Shown: piece by piece, positions 26,701 through 38,067 of the stretch
How positions within the stretch are numbered: position 1 is the stretch's first letter
Layout of the letters: the number at the start of each line of letters is the position of its first letter
From: Owenia fusiformis
Lineage: Eukaryota; Annelida; Polychaeta; Sabellida; Oweniidae
Direction of reading: 5' to 3'
DNA length: 64,000 nucleotides
NCBI GenBank assembly: GCA_903813345.2
Contig: CAIIXF020000006.1
Coordinates: forward strand, 1,240,001-1,304,000
Notes under the pieces: model-generated
Seen by the model: the letters and a program-made list of their open reading frames with translations, nothing else
Told to the model about the DNA's origin: nothing
The model's database searches: none
Made by a program: the position numbers and the translations under genes

Positions 26701-29700
26701 TTACTTTTGTCGAAATCAAAGTAGAACTCTAGTTAAAAAACATATTGTGCTAAATTATTGCCATTTCTTAGTAAAATGTCGTTCTCCGGTACGTTGCCAA
26801 AATTATTCGATGGTACCCCGTGAATAAAACACAATGAAGTTTAATTACAATGTACTGTGTAAAACGAGTGTTAATTTATGAGGGTCATGTTGCCCTTTTT
26901 CATTTCCTCAATTCATTAATGTTATGTATAATATTATAAAATCATCACAATTGAATCCTGGAATTAGACCCTATAGCCATTCTGATACTCATCACATCTT
27001 TCTACCTTCAATTAGAAATAAGGTACAAGAAGGCCATGATTTCTCATGATGCCCTCTAAGCAATAGAAACAGATAGAGCAAAAGGATAATTTGAATTTCA
27101 TAGAATTATTTTCAATTTATCTCAAAGTTCAACTCTTTATGAAGAATATTTCTGTCGGTAGTAGTGTTGTATCGCTCTTGTATTTTTTTTTATATCACGC
27201 TGATTTTCAAGGTGAAAGATATACTGATGCAACAAAATATGTGAAAACAGATGAATTCAGAATAAAAAAACACATGGTCATTAACATAAATTGTCCCCAC
27301 AATGCATCACATTAAGGGCAAATTTTCATTGGTCTGTTGATCGATCGTTGTAACACAGAGCAAAATGGTGGAACAACAAAGCTTGGGAGAATTTCCCAGA
27401 GAGAATTTGGGTGTATTTTAAATTTATACTTGGATTATCAATGGATGGACTCAATATAACAAAGCCTCAATGTATATGTAGATGCATGGTATAGTAAGCT
27501 CTCAAAATCGTATAGTACAATAATTGTAAAATGGTATTTTGAGATCCAAAATGATGAAATGGAAATTGGATTTTGAAAATGTCTATTGATATCATTTTAG
27601 ACAAGTACCCAGATTCATCACAGATTCCGAAATCTATGTTATATCTGCTGTGGATAACATATTTAGTTATTTTACTCTAATTACAAGTCATTATAGTGAT
27701 AAAACATGAATATATAAACCTAAATGTGCACTGAGCAGTATGTCACCACACTCACATACCTCAGAGTAGTTCCAGATGTTTAAGCATTAAAACCATATTT
27801 TTGCATATTGTTACCGACCTCAAAATTAAAGGTGCAACAATGAGTGCAAGACTTCAGGGCCGTCAGATGGGGGGGGGGGGGGGGGGGGGTGCGATTGGTG
27901 CGACCACAACCCCCTTTGACACCCCCCAAAAAAAATTTTAAAAAATTTAGTAGACAGTGAAATGAAACTTTCCTGAAAAAAGCAAGGAAATACATACATG
28001 CCTTCATACTTAATTTTGTACCAGAAAATAACATGTGCAGATATAGCAATTTTTACCAAAATGTTACTTTCCAGCTCAAGCATCCATTTACTCAAACACA
28101 TTAAAAGTGCTCAGAACTAACCAGACAGCATCTTGAATTAGTAAAATTTTCCTTGCTGCCCCCTTGCTCCCCTAAGAAGAATATGATTGAAAAAATCTGA
28201 ATTTCTTATGAATTGATTCTTTTTCAATTAAAACACTTATCACTGAATGTGATCTTGAACTGGTAAAAGTTCTCAGGCATTTATGCCCTTCAGACCCTAA
28301 GATTCCCACATGCCAGGATGCCAGCGGCGCCTAGTTTTAGTGGCTGGCGTGCTTCGTCACAAAATACAAGTCCCCCTGGCGTATTTCAAAACGACCTATG
28401 AGCTTAGCTTGATTGACTATATACGTCATTATTGGTCATGGTTTCCCTGATCCGCGGTAATATGAATAAAAGTTTGAAACTTCAATTTCATTTTTCATTT
28501 TGTTTTTCCGTGGATGCTGATCCAAACAGGTAAGTAAGTCGCATCCTCATTGGTTCAAAATCAAAAATTTGCTTACTTCCGCTCGCACACGTCAGTAAGG
28601 CGTGATCTCATTGGCTTATATGCCTAACTTCAGCTCGCAATAACCAATTAAATTTGCTGCCGTTTGCGCAAGTTTTTTGCGCATGTGAACTTGACGGTCA
28701 AGGTCATGAACTTTAGAATAAAATTTTCTTTCTCTTTTTAACATTTCTCGATATTCTTAAAGGCCCCATGTAAAGTTTAAACCACTTTGGCTTATATTGT
28801 AGTCTTACCCAATGTTATCAAAGTGTGATATGTGAAACTTTTTTTTTAAATTTCAAAAAGTGGTTTTTGATCGACTTTTTGTTCCAAAATTTGTGAATTT
28901 ATTTAAAACCAACTTTTAGAGGTCACTCATATCTTCTAATTAGCCACAATTCATACCAATGCATAGCATTCATCCTCCCATGTTTTTTGCCAAAAAATTA
29001 AGAAAATCGGTTGATAAACAAGCGAGAAATGAACTTATCAGTGCATGAAAATGGTTCTGAGAAAAATGCATTTCAAAATTATAGTTCTCATAGAAACCAA
29101 TGGTACAATGATATCTAAAACATAATTTATTCTTCCTTTTAACCTGGTTAGACAATCAACATTGTTTTTTATTAAAGTCTAGCATATTTAGAAAAGATTG
29201 ACATCGAAAAAAAAATTTCTTTCAAAAAAATTTTTTTCAAAAAGTTTTTGTTACCTTAGTGACATCACTAATGTTTCAAAATAATTTTGATATGCTAAAA
29301 CATTGAAGTGGCCCATTAAATATGGCATTTTATTATTGAAATAGTGTGTCCTTTGTTCAATCTTTGCATTGGTGTTAAAAAGATAATCTTTTTTGAAATG
29401 CATTAAGAAATATTTGATGATTAAGAAATTTCAACTTTTTTTGAAAATTGGCGGGAAATTTGAATATTTGAGAAATGAAATGCTCACAACTTTTTTTTCA
29501 AAAATTTTTTTTGTTCAAAAATCTCTAAAATCACTTTTAAGTCCTGACAAATAGTAAATGAATGATAAAAAAATATTTTCAAACTTTAGACAGGGACTTT
29601 AAGACTTTTACACGGAAAATAATGATCGATCGTTACAGTTAACTTGAGTGTGATCTTGAGGTATAACACTAGATAAATATCCGACGATCTTTTGCGGAAA

Positions 29701-32700
29701 TGATAAAGATAATCGGGGAAAACTCTTCATTCAATTTGCAGGGCTCTATTGGGAATTTTTGCAATTGATTCTTGGTTCATTTAGCAATCTTTACGGTAAA
29801 CTCTCCAATAACAATCCATGCCATTATTGCAGGGATATGCATACCCCGTTCTGATGTTTCTGATTTTTGGGAAGAAAACTTTACAAGCCTCATGAAATTC
29901 CTGTTTTTCTTCTTTCATATATGGGCACATTAAAAACACAGATGGTTGGTGGGGGAGGGGGTCTTCAGGACCAAGTACATATAGAGCTCAGTTGGGGGGG
30001 GGGCATTTTCTTTAGGACAACTCTATTATTCTGATTTTTCTAAGCGCCCCTAAAGAATACGGTAAGTGATTTATTGGATTTGTAACGTTCAGATTTAAAT
30101 GTCCTTTTTGGCTTGTATTTTTTTGGATGGACTTGTAAAGTTTTGACTTACAAGTCCAAAGGACCTGTATCAAATATTCCGAATCTTAGGGTCTGATGCC
30201 CTTATAGTACACCCTCCCCCTATTCCAGTGTTATTGCTCATACAATATTTAGTCTAAAAACAATACGAAAACAATAAAATACTACAAAATAGGCTGAGTG
30301 GCCCCAATATAGGGAGCAACTGACCGCCCCCCCCCCCCCGCCTTTGACTTACGCAATTTGATTTACGTGGTAAAAAAATGGACAATTTTATTTTCTCTAG
30401 TTAAAACCGCAACCCCCTTGGAGAAAAGTGTCTTACTGGACTTATATGTATATCTTCAAAGAAACCCCCTAGATGAACATCATTTCGGCTGATATTCCTC
30501 TTGAAACATGGTGGATCTTAAAAATCTATAGTTGGGACTCCCTTTGTAGAAGCTTTGAACTGAATTTACATTTCTTAACCTTTAGCATGCTACCGGTCAA
30601 CACAGTTTAAACTTTTAAAAACTTCACTTCACTTTTTCGCGCCATTCTTATTATCCAATAAGATTGCATGTCTTATTCAGTGCCATACGTGACCTCCGGG
30701 TGACTTAGAAATGGTGATGTTTTGAAGACAAATTGTCAATTCAACAATTTAAACGGTGTTTTAGTCGAGAAATGTAGAGGAATCTAACAAAATGGCCGCT
30801 AATTAAGATCATAATGAAATTGTGGAGGATTTTGACTGAGATTTTGAGCTCTTTAGGCTTTTCGAAGCCACTAATGGACATCGAAAATAGAAACACGAAT
30901 ATTTTCTGAACTGAAAAGTTGAACATTAGAGCGCTGCAAATTCAGATTTGGATTCTGACCCGACATTGAGTCTTCCAAGCGGTGTAGCGGTGGTTTCCGG
31001 AGGTGTATTCATAGTTTAGTATGCACAGTTGTGTTTAAGTATTAAAAAATAAATCAAAAATATATGAACACAGTAATACGGACAATGTATCTTCCTTTTG
31101 TGAAAATTTTATCCATATTCATTTAGTAGTAATCAAGATATTTATCATAAGTCCAGTTAGCCTAAAGTATAGTATCATTTTCTTGCAAAATAAGTCAGTC
31201 ACACGCAATGAAATGGACAAATTAAGTCGGCATGCTAAAGGTAAACGCTGAAATTGATATATTTATCCATACATTTTAAGAAAATAGGTATGTCAAAGAA
31301 GATGTCCAGCCAAATATTGACCCAATATTTTCTCTCTACCACGCGGTCCTAACTTCGACCGTTAATTTGAATTTTTAACCTACCAGGTGCTTGAAAATCA
31401 AGGATTGCGAGTCTCATACTGCACCGTTTTTCTTCAAACTTATACCATTAAAAGCAGAACAAAATTGCCTTTCTGTCGGTGCATTACTTTATTGTAAAGA
31501 GTCCCTCGTTCTAGCAGCGTTTTGGTCCCCAGCTGTTAGAAGGCCTACTTACAGCTGGGGACCAAAATGTCGCTGGAAGTAGGGACTCTGTTGAAGAGAA
31601 TAATGTACCATCAGAAAGGGGTTTGTGTTATGCTTTGAATGGAACAAGTTTAAAAAGAAACAGTGCAGTATGAGACTCGTAATCCTTGATTTTCAAACAT
31701 CCGGTAGGTCAAAAATTCAAATTAACGGTCGAAGTTAGGACCGCGTGTCTACAGTCCTTGTTGCCCCTTTAATATTTTTATATAATATCAAACCCATGCA
31801 CTTATATATTTGATAGCTTGCTTCTCGTTTCCCCGGGGGTTCCCTGTAAGTAAAATTTCTGCGGGGTCCTAGGCTGAGCCCTCAGATATCAATATGTTCC
31901 CATACCAACAAAAAATAAAGCCCAAAAGCCATGCCAAACGTCCAATTCAAATGTGATTGTATTTACCCCTTCTATACACTGTGAACAAAGTCAATATTTC
32001 ACCCGGGTTATATTCGCCAACAGCTAAATAATAGTGACCTTTGAAACACAAATGAAGTTGATCCGCGGCTTACCTTTGACCTCTAACTATGTCATACATC
32101 ATTATCATCCTTCCCTGCAAGTATTGGAGCGCTGAAGTACTTCCTTTTCGATCGAGACTTGTAATTGCTAGTCGAGTGAATGTTTTTTCTGCCAAATTCT
32201 AATATGGCGTTTTCTGCTCAGACATTTTCGTAACTCTCCGGAGACTGTCCGAACCTAACTCATTCTCAAAATTCATTTCGTTCGTTGCGTATCTCGCTCC
32301 AAGCAAACTGCCATATTGGAAATGGGTCAAAAAACATTCACTCGATGAACAATTTACAAGTCTTGATCGAAAAAAGAAGAATATCAGCGCTCCAATACTT
32401 GCCAGGATTGATGATGCTGATGTAAGACCCCGGGGGGTTCACTATATATAAACCTTGACGGGGATCCTCGGCGCATGTGGGGTACCTTTTTCAACGTTTG
32501 GTATGGCAATGGATTTTAATGGAAATCATTTTAGGATTTGGTATGGGAATGCCCGGAAATTTCTGACTTCTGAGGTATGGCAATGGTCGGACATTTGCTC
32601 TTCTGGTATGAGAATGGTCGTTGTAGATACGTTACCTAACATTCGTGGTATGGCATTGGTCCAGTAGTTGCAAATTTGAAGTTGTTTTGGATCGTTTCCC

Positions 32701-34960
32701 GAAGTATCTTCTTTTCCAGGGCCTTCTTCAATTTTTGAATTTTAGCCCTTGGTCCCATATTTGGACATTTGGTATGGCATTGGTCCTACATTTTAACATT
32801 TGGTATGGCATTGGTCCCATAATTGGGCATTTTGTATGGCATTGGTCCTATATTTGGACATTTGGTATGGCATTGGTCCTATATTTGGACATTTGGTATG
32901 GCCTTTGGGCGTTATTTTGGTTGGTATGGGAACATATTGAAATTTGACAGATTGGTATGGGAACATATTGATATTTGAGGCTTCAGCCTAGGACCCCCGT
33001 CGAGTTTTATATACAGGGGGGGGGGTGTAAGAGACAGTAGAGACCAAAAGTAAGCCGCGGATCTCATTATTCATGTTTTAAAAGTAACTTTTATTCAGCT
33101 GTCCAAGTGTGCCGTGGGAAAGCTATTACATCAAAATCCACATAGCTTTCGCAGGAAGTAAGTATTCTGGATTTTGAAGCCCTGTGAGGATGTGACCTGG
33201 GTCAGCATTGGTAAGATTATAGCCACATGGGTTTATTTACAAACAAGAGCTTAAAACATGTGGTCACAAATTATTTGAAAAAAAACACAGGTTGATTTGA
33301 AGCATTCAGCTTCAATAATTGCAAGCTACAGTTGACAGGTGGATTTGCTGAAGTGAGGATTTCCCATGTTAAAAATAAGAGAATTTACAAGAGGCCATAA
33401 ATCAGTGGATGCGATTATACAAAATGTAAAATATACAAATTTTAAGGGATATGTATCTAGACAATATTGGAAATTATGGGCTTTCAGACCACCATAATTA
33501 GGAAATGGTGATCGAAAATCGACCTGTCATTTATTTTTGTCCCCAACTGTAAAGCTGAACCTGATAATTGAAAAGTTATAAAAGTTTACCTTCTTCTAAG
33601 GCCCGGGGGGTTCACTATATATAAACCTTGACAGGGATCCTCGGCGCATGTGGGGTACCTTTTTCAACGTTTGTATGGCAATGGACCCATATTTTAGGAT
33701 TTGGTATGGGAATGCCCGGAAATTTTTGACTTCCGAGGTACATGTATGGCAATGGTTGGACTTTTGCTCTTCTGGTATGAGTAATTAGAATGGTCGTTGT
33801 AGATATGTTACCTAAAATTCGTGGTATGGCATTGGTCCAGTAGCTTAAATTTGTATGACATTGATTCTATATTTCATTTACTTTGAATTAAGGTATGGCA
33901 TTGGTCCCATATTTGGACATTTGGTATGGCGTTGGTCCTACATTTTGACATTTGGTATGGTATTGGTCCCATAATTGGGCATTTGGTATGGCATTGGTCC
34001 TATATTTGGACATTTGGTATGGCATTGGTCCTATATTTGGACATTTGGTATGGCATTGGTCCTATCATGGGCTTTCAACTAGCTAGTTGAAAGCCCATGG
34101 TCCTATATTTGGACATTTGGTATGGCCTTTGGTTATCGCATCCTACGACCCCTTTAGATTGTGGTCGTAGGCCCGTTTCATTCGTAAGCCTGTCTTTCTA
34201 CAATGTCGGAGAATGAACTACGCATTGCGCTATTAAATGACCTACCTCGATACATTCCAGAGTATTTTAAAATTCTTTTTATGTTGTTAAATCGCCAATT
34301 GTATGGGTTTATCGTCAGAACGAAGAGATTTTAGTTTTTACATCGGAGATATCTCAGCAATTTTCAAAATGTCGGAAGGGGAATTCCCCAGGGATTTCCC
34401 TTATGACTGGTGCATGCCGGGAACTGAATGGAGGAATTTGACGGTTGAACCTACACGCAAATATTGCTATCAAAAACGAAAATATCTTCGTTCTGCCGAT
34501 AAACCCATACAATTTGCGATTCAACTATATGAAAAGAATTCTAAAATACTCAGGAATGTATCGAGGTAGGTCATTTATGTGTGCAATGCATAGTTCATTC
34601 TCCGACATTGTAGAAACACAGGCTTACTAATGAATCGGGCCTACGACCACAATCTAAAGGGGTCGTAGGATGCGATAAGCCTTTGGGCGTTATTTTGGTT
34701 GGTATGGGAACATATTGAAATTTGACAGATTGGTATGGGAACATATTGATATTTGAGGCTTCAGCCTAGGACCCCCGTCGAGTTTTATATACACTGAACC
34801 CCCCGGGTTCTAAGGCCACTGTATTGGCTAGAGACTCGAGTAAATAAAAGTAAACTAAAAAGTTGGCTTACGAGTCTCCGACAAAATCGTAGAACTGCAT
34901 TTCACCGGCAGTTGTCTGCGCTTTGAAGTTTGGGAACGCATCTCCGAGGTTGATACCCAT
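17778..34960 (-). CDS. PRDX6: Peroxiredoxin 6 (1-Cys Prx), 6 coding exons
   Basis: Coding exons on minus are 34960-34872, 23599-23443, 22507-22367, 20481-20408, 18841-18769 and 17906-17778. All have GT-AG borders and matching phases, giving 220 residues (human 224). The protein reduces H2O2 and lipid hydroperoxides; the peroxidatic cysteine is C45 in PVCTTE, with the conserved H37. The C-terminal Prx6 extension is present (ATPVDWK, LFPKGV, LPSGK-like [10 protein letters not shown]). In human PRDX6 the phospholipase A2 site uses H26, S32 and D140. Here the Ser (S30) and Asp (D136) positions are kept but the His position is Y24, and the GDSWG motif is GDSWA, so phospholipase activity may be lost. 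Intron 1 is 11.3 kb and packed with foldback elements; introns 2-5 are 0.9-1.9 kb. Identity is not in doubt. Confidence 0.97.
18071..18259. mobile_element. TA-flanked MITE (CAGTAAAACCT ends), copy 1
   Basis: Lies in PRDX6 intron 5. The left end CAGTAAAACCTATG is matched by a decayed right end. The interior shares GAACACCTTTGG and AGGTTCATTTA-type blocks with the better preserved copy at 23122-23274. Confidence 0.6.
18420..18648. mobile_element. Tc1/mariner-like MITE, 229 bp
   Basis: The ends CAGGGTGTCAAATAAATATG and CATATTTATTTGACACCCTG are perfect inverted copies. TA flanks both sides (18418-18419 and 18649-18650). In PRDX6 intron 5, close to exon 5. No coding sequence. Confidence 0.85.
21133..21718. 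mobile_element. hAT-like element with AACCGGTT arrays, 586 bp
   Basis: The TSD CCAGTAAC is at 21125-21132 and 21719-21726. Termini are TAGTGGTGTCAATTAACCG and, reversed, TAGAGGTGTCAAGTATTAAC. Sub-terminal regions carry multiple AACCGG/CCGGTT words, including AACCGGTTAACCGGTTAA at the right. The middle contains a direct duplication of about 130 bp, each unit starting near GTAAGCGCGGGAAAGCAATG. It lies in PRDX6 intron 3. Confidence 0.87.
23122..23274. mobile_element. TA-flanked MITE (CAGTAAAACCTG ends), copy 2
   Basis: Begins CAGTAAAACCTGTCA and ends ACAGGTTTCACTG, with TA at 23120-23121 and 23275-23276. It is 153 bp, in PRDX6 intron 2. The ends fit Tc1/mariner-type non-autonomous elements. 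Confidence 0.8.
23683..25817. other. PRDX6 intron 1, proximal part, nothing recognisable
   Basis: AT-rich intronic DNA between exon 2 and the 1-kb palindrome. I see no exon, no long inverted repeat and no tandem repeat. Confidence 0.5.
25823..26822. mobile_element. 1-kb near-perfect palindromic element (CAC...GTG)
   Basis: The TSD is AATAA (25818-25822 and 26823-26827). Termini are CACGGGGTACCATCG and CGATGGTACCCCGTG. The two arms are nearly 470 bp each with few mismatches, around a centre of about 60 bp near 26310. The small reading frames in the two arms are the same sequence in mirror image. Located in PRDX6 intron 1, so the pre-mRNA would fold into a long hairpin. Confidence 0.87.
28291..30195. 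mobile_element. hAT-like element, 1.9 kb, in PRDX6 intron 1
   Basis: TSD ATGCCCTT (28283-28290 and 30196-30203). Ends CAGACCCTAAGATTC and GAATCTTAGGGTCTG are inverted copies. It contains R4 copy 2 (about 28758-29600). No transposase frame is visible, so it is non-autonomous or an eroded autonomous copy. Confidence 0.8.
31340..31747. mobile_element. 408-bp CAC...GTG foldback MITE, copy 1
   Basis: TSD TCTAC (31335-31339 and 31748-31752). Ends CACGCGGTCCTAACTTCG and CGAAGTTAGGACCGCGTG, with inverted arms continuing inward including AATCAAGGATTGCGAGTC. The centre is an inverted pair around GTCCCCAGCTG. A second copy of exactly the same length is at 51153-51560. Lies in PRDX6 intron 1. Confidence 0.88.
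32060..33065. mobile_element. Foldback element hosting a nested 31-bp-repeat element
   Basis: GATCCGCGGCTTAC at 32060 is inverted at the right end (GTAAGCCGCGGATC, to about 33063). Internal inverted blocks such as GGAGCGCTGAAG and ACATTCACTCGA pair across 32125-32395. The minisatellite-bearing element at 32429-33025 is inserted inside it. No clear target duplication was found for the outer element. Confidence 0.6.
32429..33025. mobile_element. GGTATGGCATTGGTCC-repeat element, copy 1
   Basis: Starts CCCGGGGGGTTCACTATATA; the right part reads CCCCCGTCGAGTTTTATATA and ends in a run of G. Flanks TGTAAGAC and TGTAAGAG match at 7 of 8 bases. The interior is a decayed minisatellite with unit near TGGTATGGCATTGGTCCTAT followed by ATTTGGACATT. 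The fuller copy is at 33602-34807. Confidence 0.7.
34066..34098. mobile_element. 33-bp palindromic insert with 8-bp TSD, example 1
   Basis: CATGGGCTTTCAACTAG and its complement form a 32-bp perfect palindrome plus one base. It interrupts a minisatellite unit and duplicates GGTCCTAT on both sides (34058-34065 and 34099-34106). The neighbouring uninterrupted units show the empty site. Confidence 0.8.
34133..34678. mobile_element. Nested foldback element, 546 bp, 8-bp TSD
   Basis: TSD GCCTTTGG (34125-34132 and 34679-34686). Ends TTATCGCATCCTACGACC and GGTCGTAGGATGCGATAA are perfect inverted copies, and the inverted similarity continues for over 100 bp. The restored host reads through the repeat element at 33602-34807, proving later insertion. 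The reading frames inside are not recognisable. Confidence 0.88.
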
Positions 34961-37084
34961 GACAACGATTATTTAATGCGAGAATTGAAGCAAAAGTTAA
35001 AAAGTTTTAAACACGTCCTCCCTTTGCAGCTTCCTTCCAACAAGAGGTGGATTGTGGGTAATCTACTTTGGACAGAGTTTATGGCGCGAAATTTGAAAGT
35101 TACAAACTTTAAATAGTAAGCATTCGACATCTAACGAGTCCTTCGATCTTTCTAGCTACGGACGTGGACCTCATTTAACTCTTCCATAACAATGTTTTAC
35201 TCCGTTGCAATGTAATTATGCAATTCATCTCTTTTTATCTTACAACTTACGTAATCGGTCCGGGAACGTAACTAATCTAGCTATTTGTTCGGTGTCCACG
35301 GCCTGTGCTATTATTCCGGGCGATTATAGCACAAGCCGTGGAAAATAAGCATCACGAGAACATATGAGCGGCATTGAAACGAATATATGGATACAAACAA
35401 ACAAACAAACAAATACATAAACAAATAAACAACACCTACGGTCTGTCATACACGTTTGCATCATATCGATCGATTCTGAGTTTTATCCCCCCGTCGTGAA
35501 ATTGTCTCAAAAAATCATTCTTGTAACTTTATTTTACATACGTAATTTGTCTCTACTATTTATTAATATAATGCTTTTACTGGTTTTTCTCTTTAATCAT
35601 TTTCCATTTGTGATCCTGATCAAGTGAATTGTCGATAATTGCGCCATCTTTTATATATGTCATTGGAAAATTATTCATAATTTATTCATAAAACATGGAT
35701 GTATTTAAGAACTTCGGAAATCAATTACAGTTCCCAGATCAGACTACGTGGTCTTAAACTCTGCAATATATTTTAGCACGATAGCACTACCAGTTTATAA
35801 ACATGGCTGAATATAATTGTATCAAGATTATTATCACACACCATTATTAACACATCGTAAAAAATTTTGGGCCCCTAAAACCCAAAAATGGGCCCAAATT
35901 TTGAAATTTCGAGGCCCATTTTCTTCAAAATTTGGCCTGAAATTAAAAAATAAGGCCTTAAAAGGCCCAGTAATGACCAAAAAGGCCCACTTTTTGGGGC
36001 CTGAAGGCCTTTTTGGGCCCAACATTTTTTTTGGGCCCAATTTTTGGGCCCACCCAAGGGGGGGGCGGGCCCCCAGGCCCCCCCCCCCCTAATCCGCCAG
36101 TGCAATCTAGAACTTCCCATCAAATCGTCTAGAAACAACGACAATACCATCAGCAGGAGTATGATGGTATTGTCGTTGTCGTGTAGTCTATGATCTGGGA
36201 ACTTTAATTGATTTTCGAAGTTCTTACGCTATATACATCCATGTTTTATTCTCATAAATTGTTTATAATGTTTACAGTAGCAGGCCCGTAGCCAGGGGGG
36301 GAGGGGTGGGCTCCCCCCATATATCTCCAAAAATGTGGACCTACCTTTTTGCTTTCTTGAAGATTTTCTTTCATTTCGAGGTAGATGGTAACATTTGATG
36401 ACATATGTAAGGTGCATTTTGATGTGATATTGCCAATTTTTTTAAACAAATCCAAATTAACATTTGGTGACATTATGTACGCCGCATTTTGATGCAATAT
36501 TGCCAATTTTTTTAAAAACAAATCCAAATTGAGTAGACTATACTAGTCTGTATAAGGTATTAAACAGGCTACTAGTACTGCGTTTTTGAACTGCTCGTGG
36601 CGCAAGTATATTGTTATTATAATATTTAGTTTTCCCCAGAGGACACATGAAAAAGAACAACGACGAGCCCCTGCGTTGCAAATTACATGCCCACACGTTT
36701 TCAACAAGAACGACGCATTCAAGCGCACTTACTCCGCCAATATTATGTGTATTTGCATTGCAGAGCTTATTGTTCTTTTTAGTGATATCTGGGGCGAAAA
36801 CTCATAAAATAAAAATATTACGTAATTCACGAGCACCGAGAGCATACAAAATACAGTCTAAATGATTCGTTTGTTGTATTAAAAGTTCGTTTTTATCTAT
36901 GCATGGTGTGTGTTTAGTGCAAAATTACTGTCTCGCTGATAGGTATAAGGGGATTAAGCCACCCCAAATTAGTCTCCGAAAAAATTGAAGCCCAAAAATG
37001 ATTAAAACTACAAAATTAGGGTAGCTATATTATACACGCAGAACATGCAGCAATGTACTATTCAGAGTCAAGACCAAAGTGTAA

Positions 37085-37565
37085 ATTGAAATAAATCATA
37101 TATTTTGATTCTTGATATGCTAAGAATGCGCCAAATAGGCCCGAAAATTCAAATTTTTAAAAGTAAATCATACATTTTGATCGTAGAATCGCTCAGAATG
37201 AAGATAAAAATTCTAAATTTTCCGTGGGGACCACAGTCATGACCGAAATGTAAATTGAAATAAATCATATATTTCATTCTTGAAACGGTCAGAACGCGCC
37301 AAATAAGCCTAAAACTCAAATTTTTAAAATTTAAAAACATTTATGATTCTTGAAACGCTCAGAAGGCGCCAAATAAGCCAAAAACTCAAATTTAAAAATA
37401 AATAAATCATATATTTTGATTCTTGAAACGCTCAGAAGGCGCCAAATAAGCCCAAAGCTCAATTTTTTTCAAAAATAAATCATATACTTTGATTCTTGAA
37501 ACGCTAAGAACGCAACAAATAAGCCCAAAAAACTCGAATTAATAAAAAATAAATCATATATTTTG
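37085..37565. repeat. Diverged tandem repeat, ~75-80-bp unit, ~6 copies
   Basis: Units contain AAATCATATATTTTGATTCT followed by TGAAACGCTCAGAAGGCGCC and AAATAAGCC. The copies are diverged but in register. No coding frame. Confidence 0.8.
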
Positions 37566-37594
37566 ATCCTAAATTTGCTCACTATGGGCTAAAT

Positions 37595-37627
37595 CATGTT
37601 CTTTCAACTAGAAAATTGAAAGCCCAT
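37595..37627. mobile_element. 33-bp palindromic insert with 8-bp TSD, example 2
   Basis: Begins CATGTTCTTTCAACTAG and ends TTGAAAGCCCAT, an imperfect palindrome. The 8-bp flank GGCTAAAT is duplicated (37587-37594 and 37628-37635). It has the same length and sequence type as the insert at 34066-34098. Confidence 0.75.
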
Positions 37628-38037
37628 GGCTAAATCAGTAGAAAAATTCTAAATTTTCACTAGGACCCCCTAGTTTTGCTCGGTCGTAAACAAGCTTTTT
37701 TTGCAAACTGCCCCAGTAATTTGGCTCGAGTTTTGTTCCTTCTGAATTAACCAAATAAAAAAATTTGGGCATTATTATTCAAAATTTTGGCCCTAATTTT
37801 CGGAAATCCTTGGAACCCCTCCCTTATTTTCAAGAGGACCCTGGTGTCTTCTTAATAACACCCTTATAATTACAATGCGAAGTTTGTTAAGCATGATAAA
37901 AAAATTACGTGTGGATGGGGGGGGGGGGGGTCGGTTCGAGCACCCCCCCCCCTTACCAAAAGCTGGCTACGGGGATGAGTAGAATGTGCTGATACTAAAT
38001 GTGACCATGTCAGATCTGCAAATCCATCGCAAATTAC

Positions 38038-38067
38038 CATGGGCTTTCTTCTTTCTTGAAAACCCAT
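38038..38067. mobile_element. 30-bp palindromic insert with near 8-bp TSD, example 3
   Basis: Begins CATGGGCTTTCTTC and ends TTGAAAACCCAT. The flanks are CAAATTAC (38030-38037) and GAAATTAC (38068-38075), matching at 7 of 8 bases. Confidence 0.65.

Larger units (their letters stand above)
33602..34807. mobile_element. GGTATGGCATTGGTCC-repeat element, copy 2, with nested inserts
   Basis: TSD TTCTAAGG (33594-33601 and 34808-34815). Ends CCCGGGGGGTTCACTATATA and TATATACACTGAACCCCCCG pair imperfectly. The interior holds about eight 31-bp minisatellite units. Two later insertions sit inside it: a 33-bp palindrome (34066-34098) and a 546-bp element (34133-34678). It ends only about 60 bp from PRDX6 exon 1. 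Confidence 0.8.

Noticed and set aside
25809-26827. Two similar 64-67 residue frames on opposite strands
   Set aside because: They are mirror copies in the arms of one palindromic element, not a gene pair.
32455-32947. FGMALVL-type repeat proteins
   Set aside because: Translation of a 31-bp minisatellite within a transposon; no conserved frame between the two copies.
35817-36150. GPKK/FGPN-rich reading frames on both strands
   Set aside because: Composition artefact of the GGCCC-rich dispersed repeat R2.
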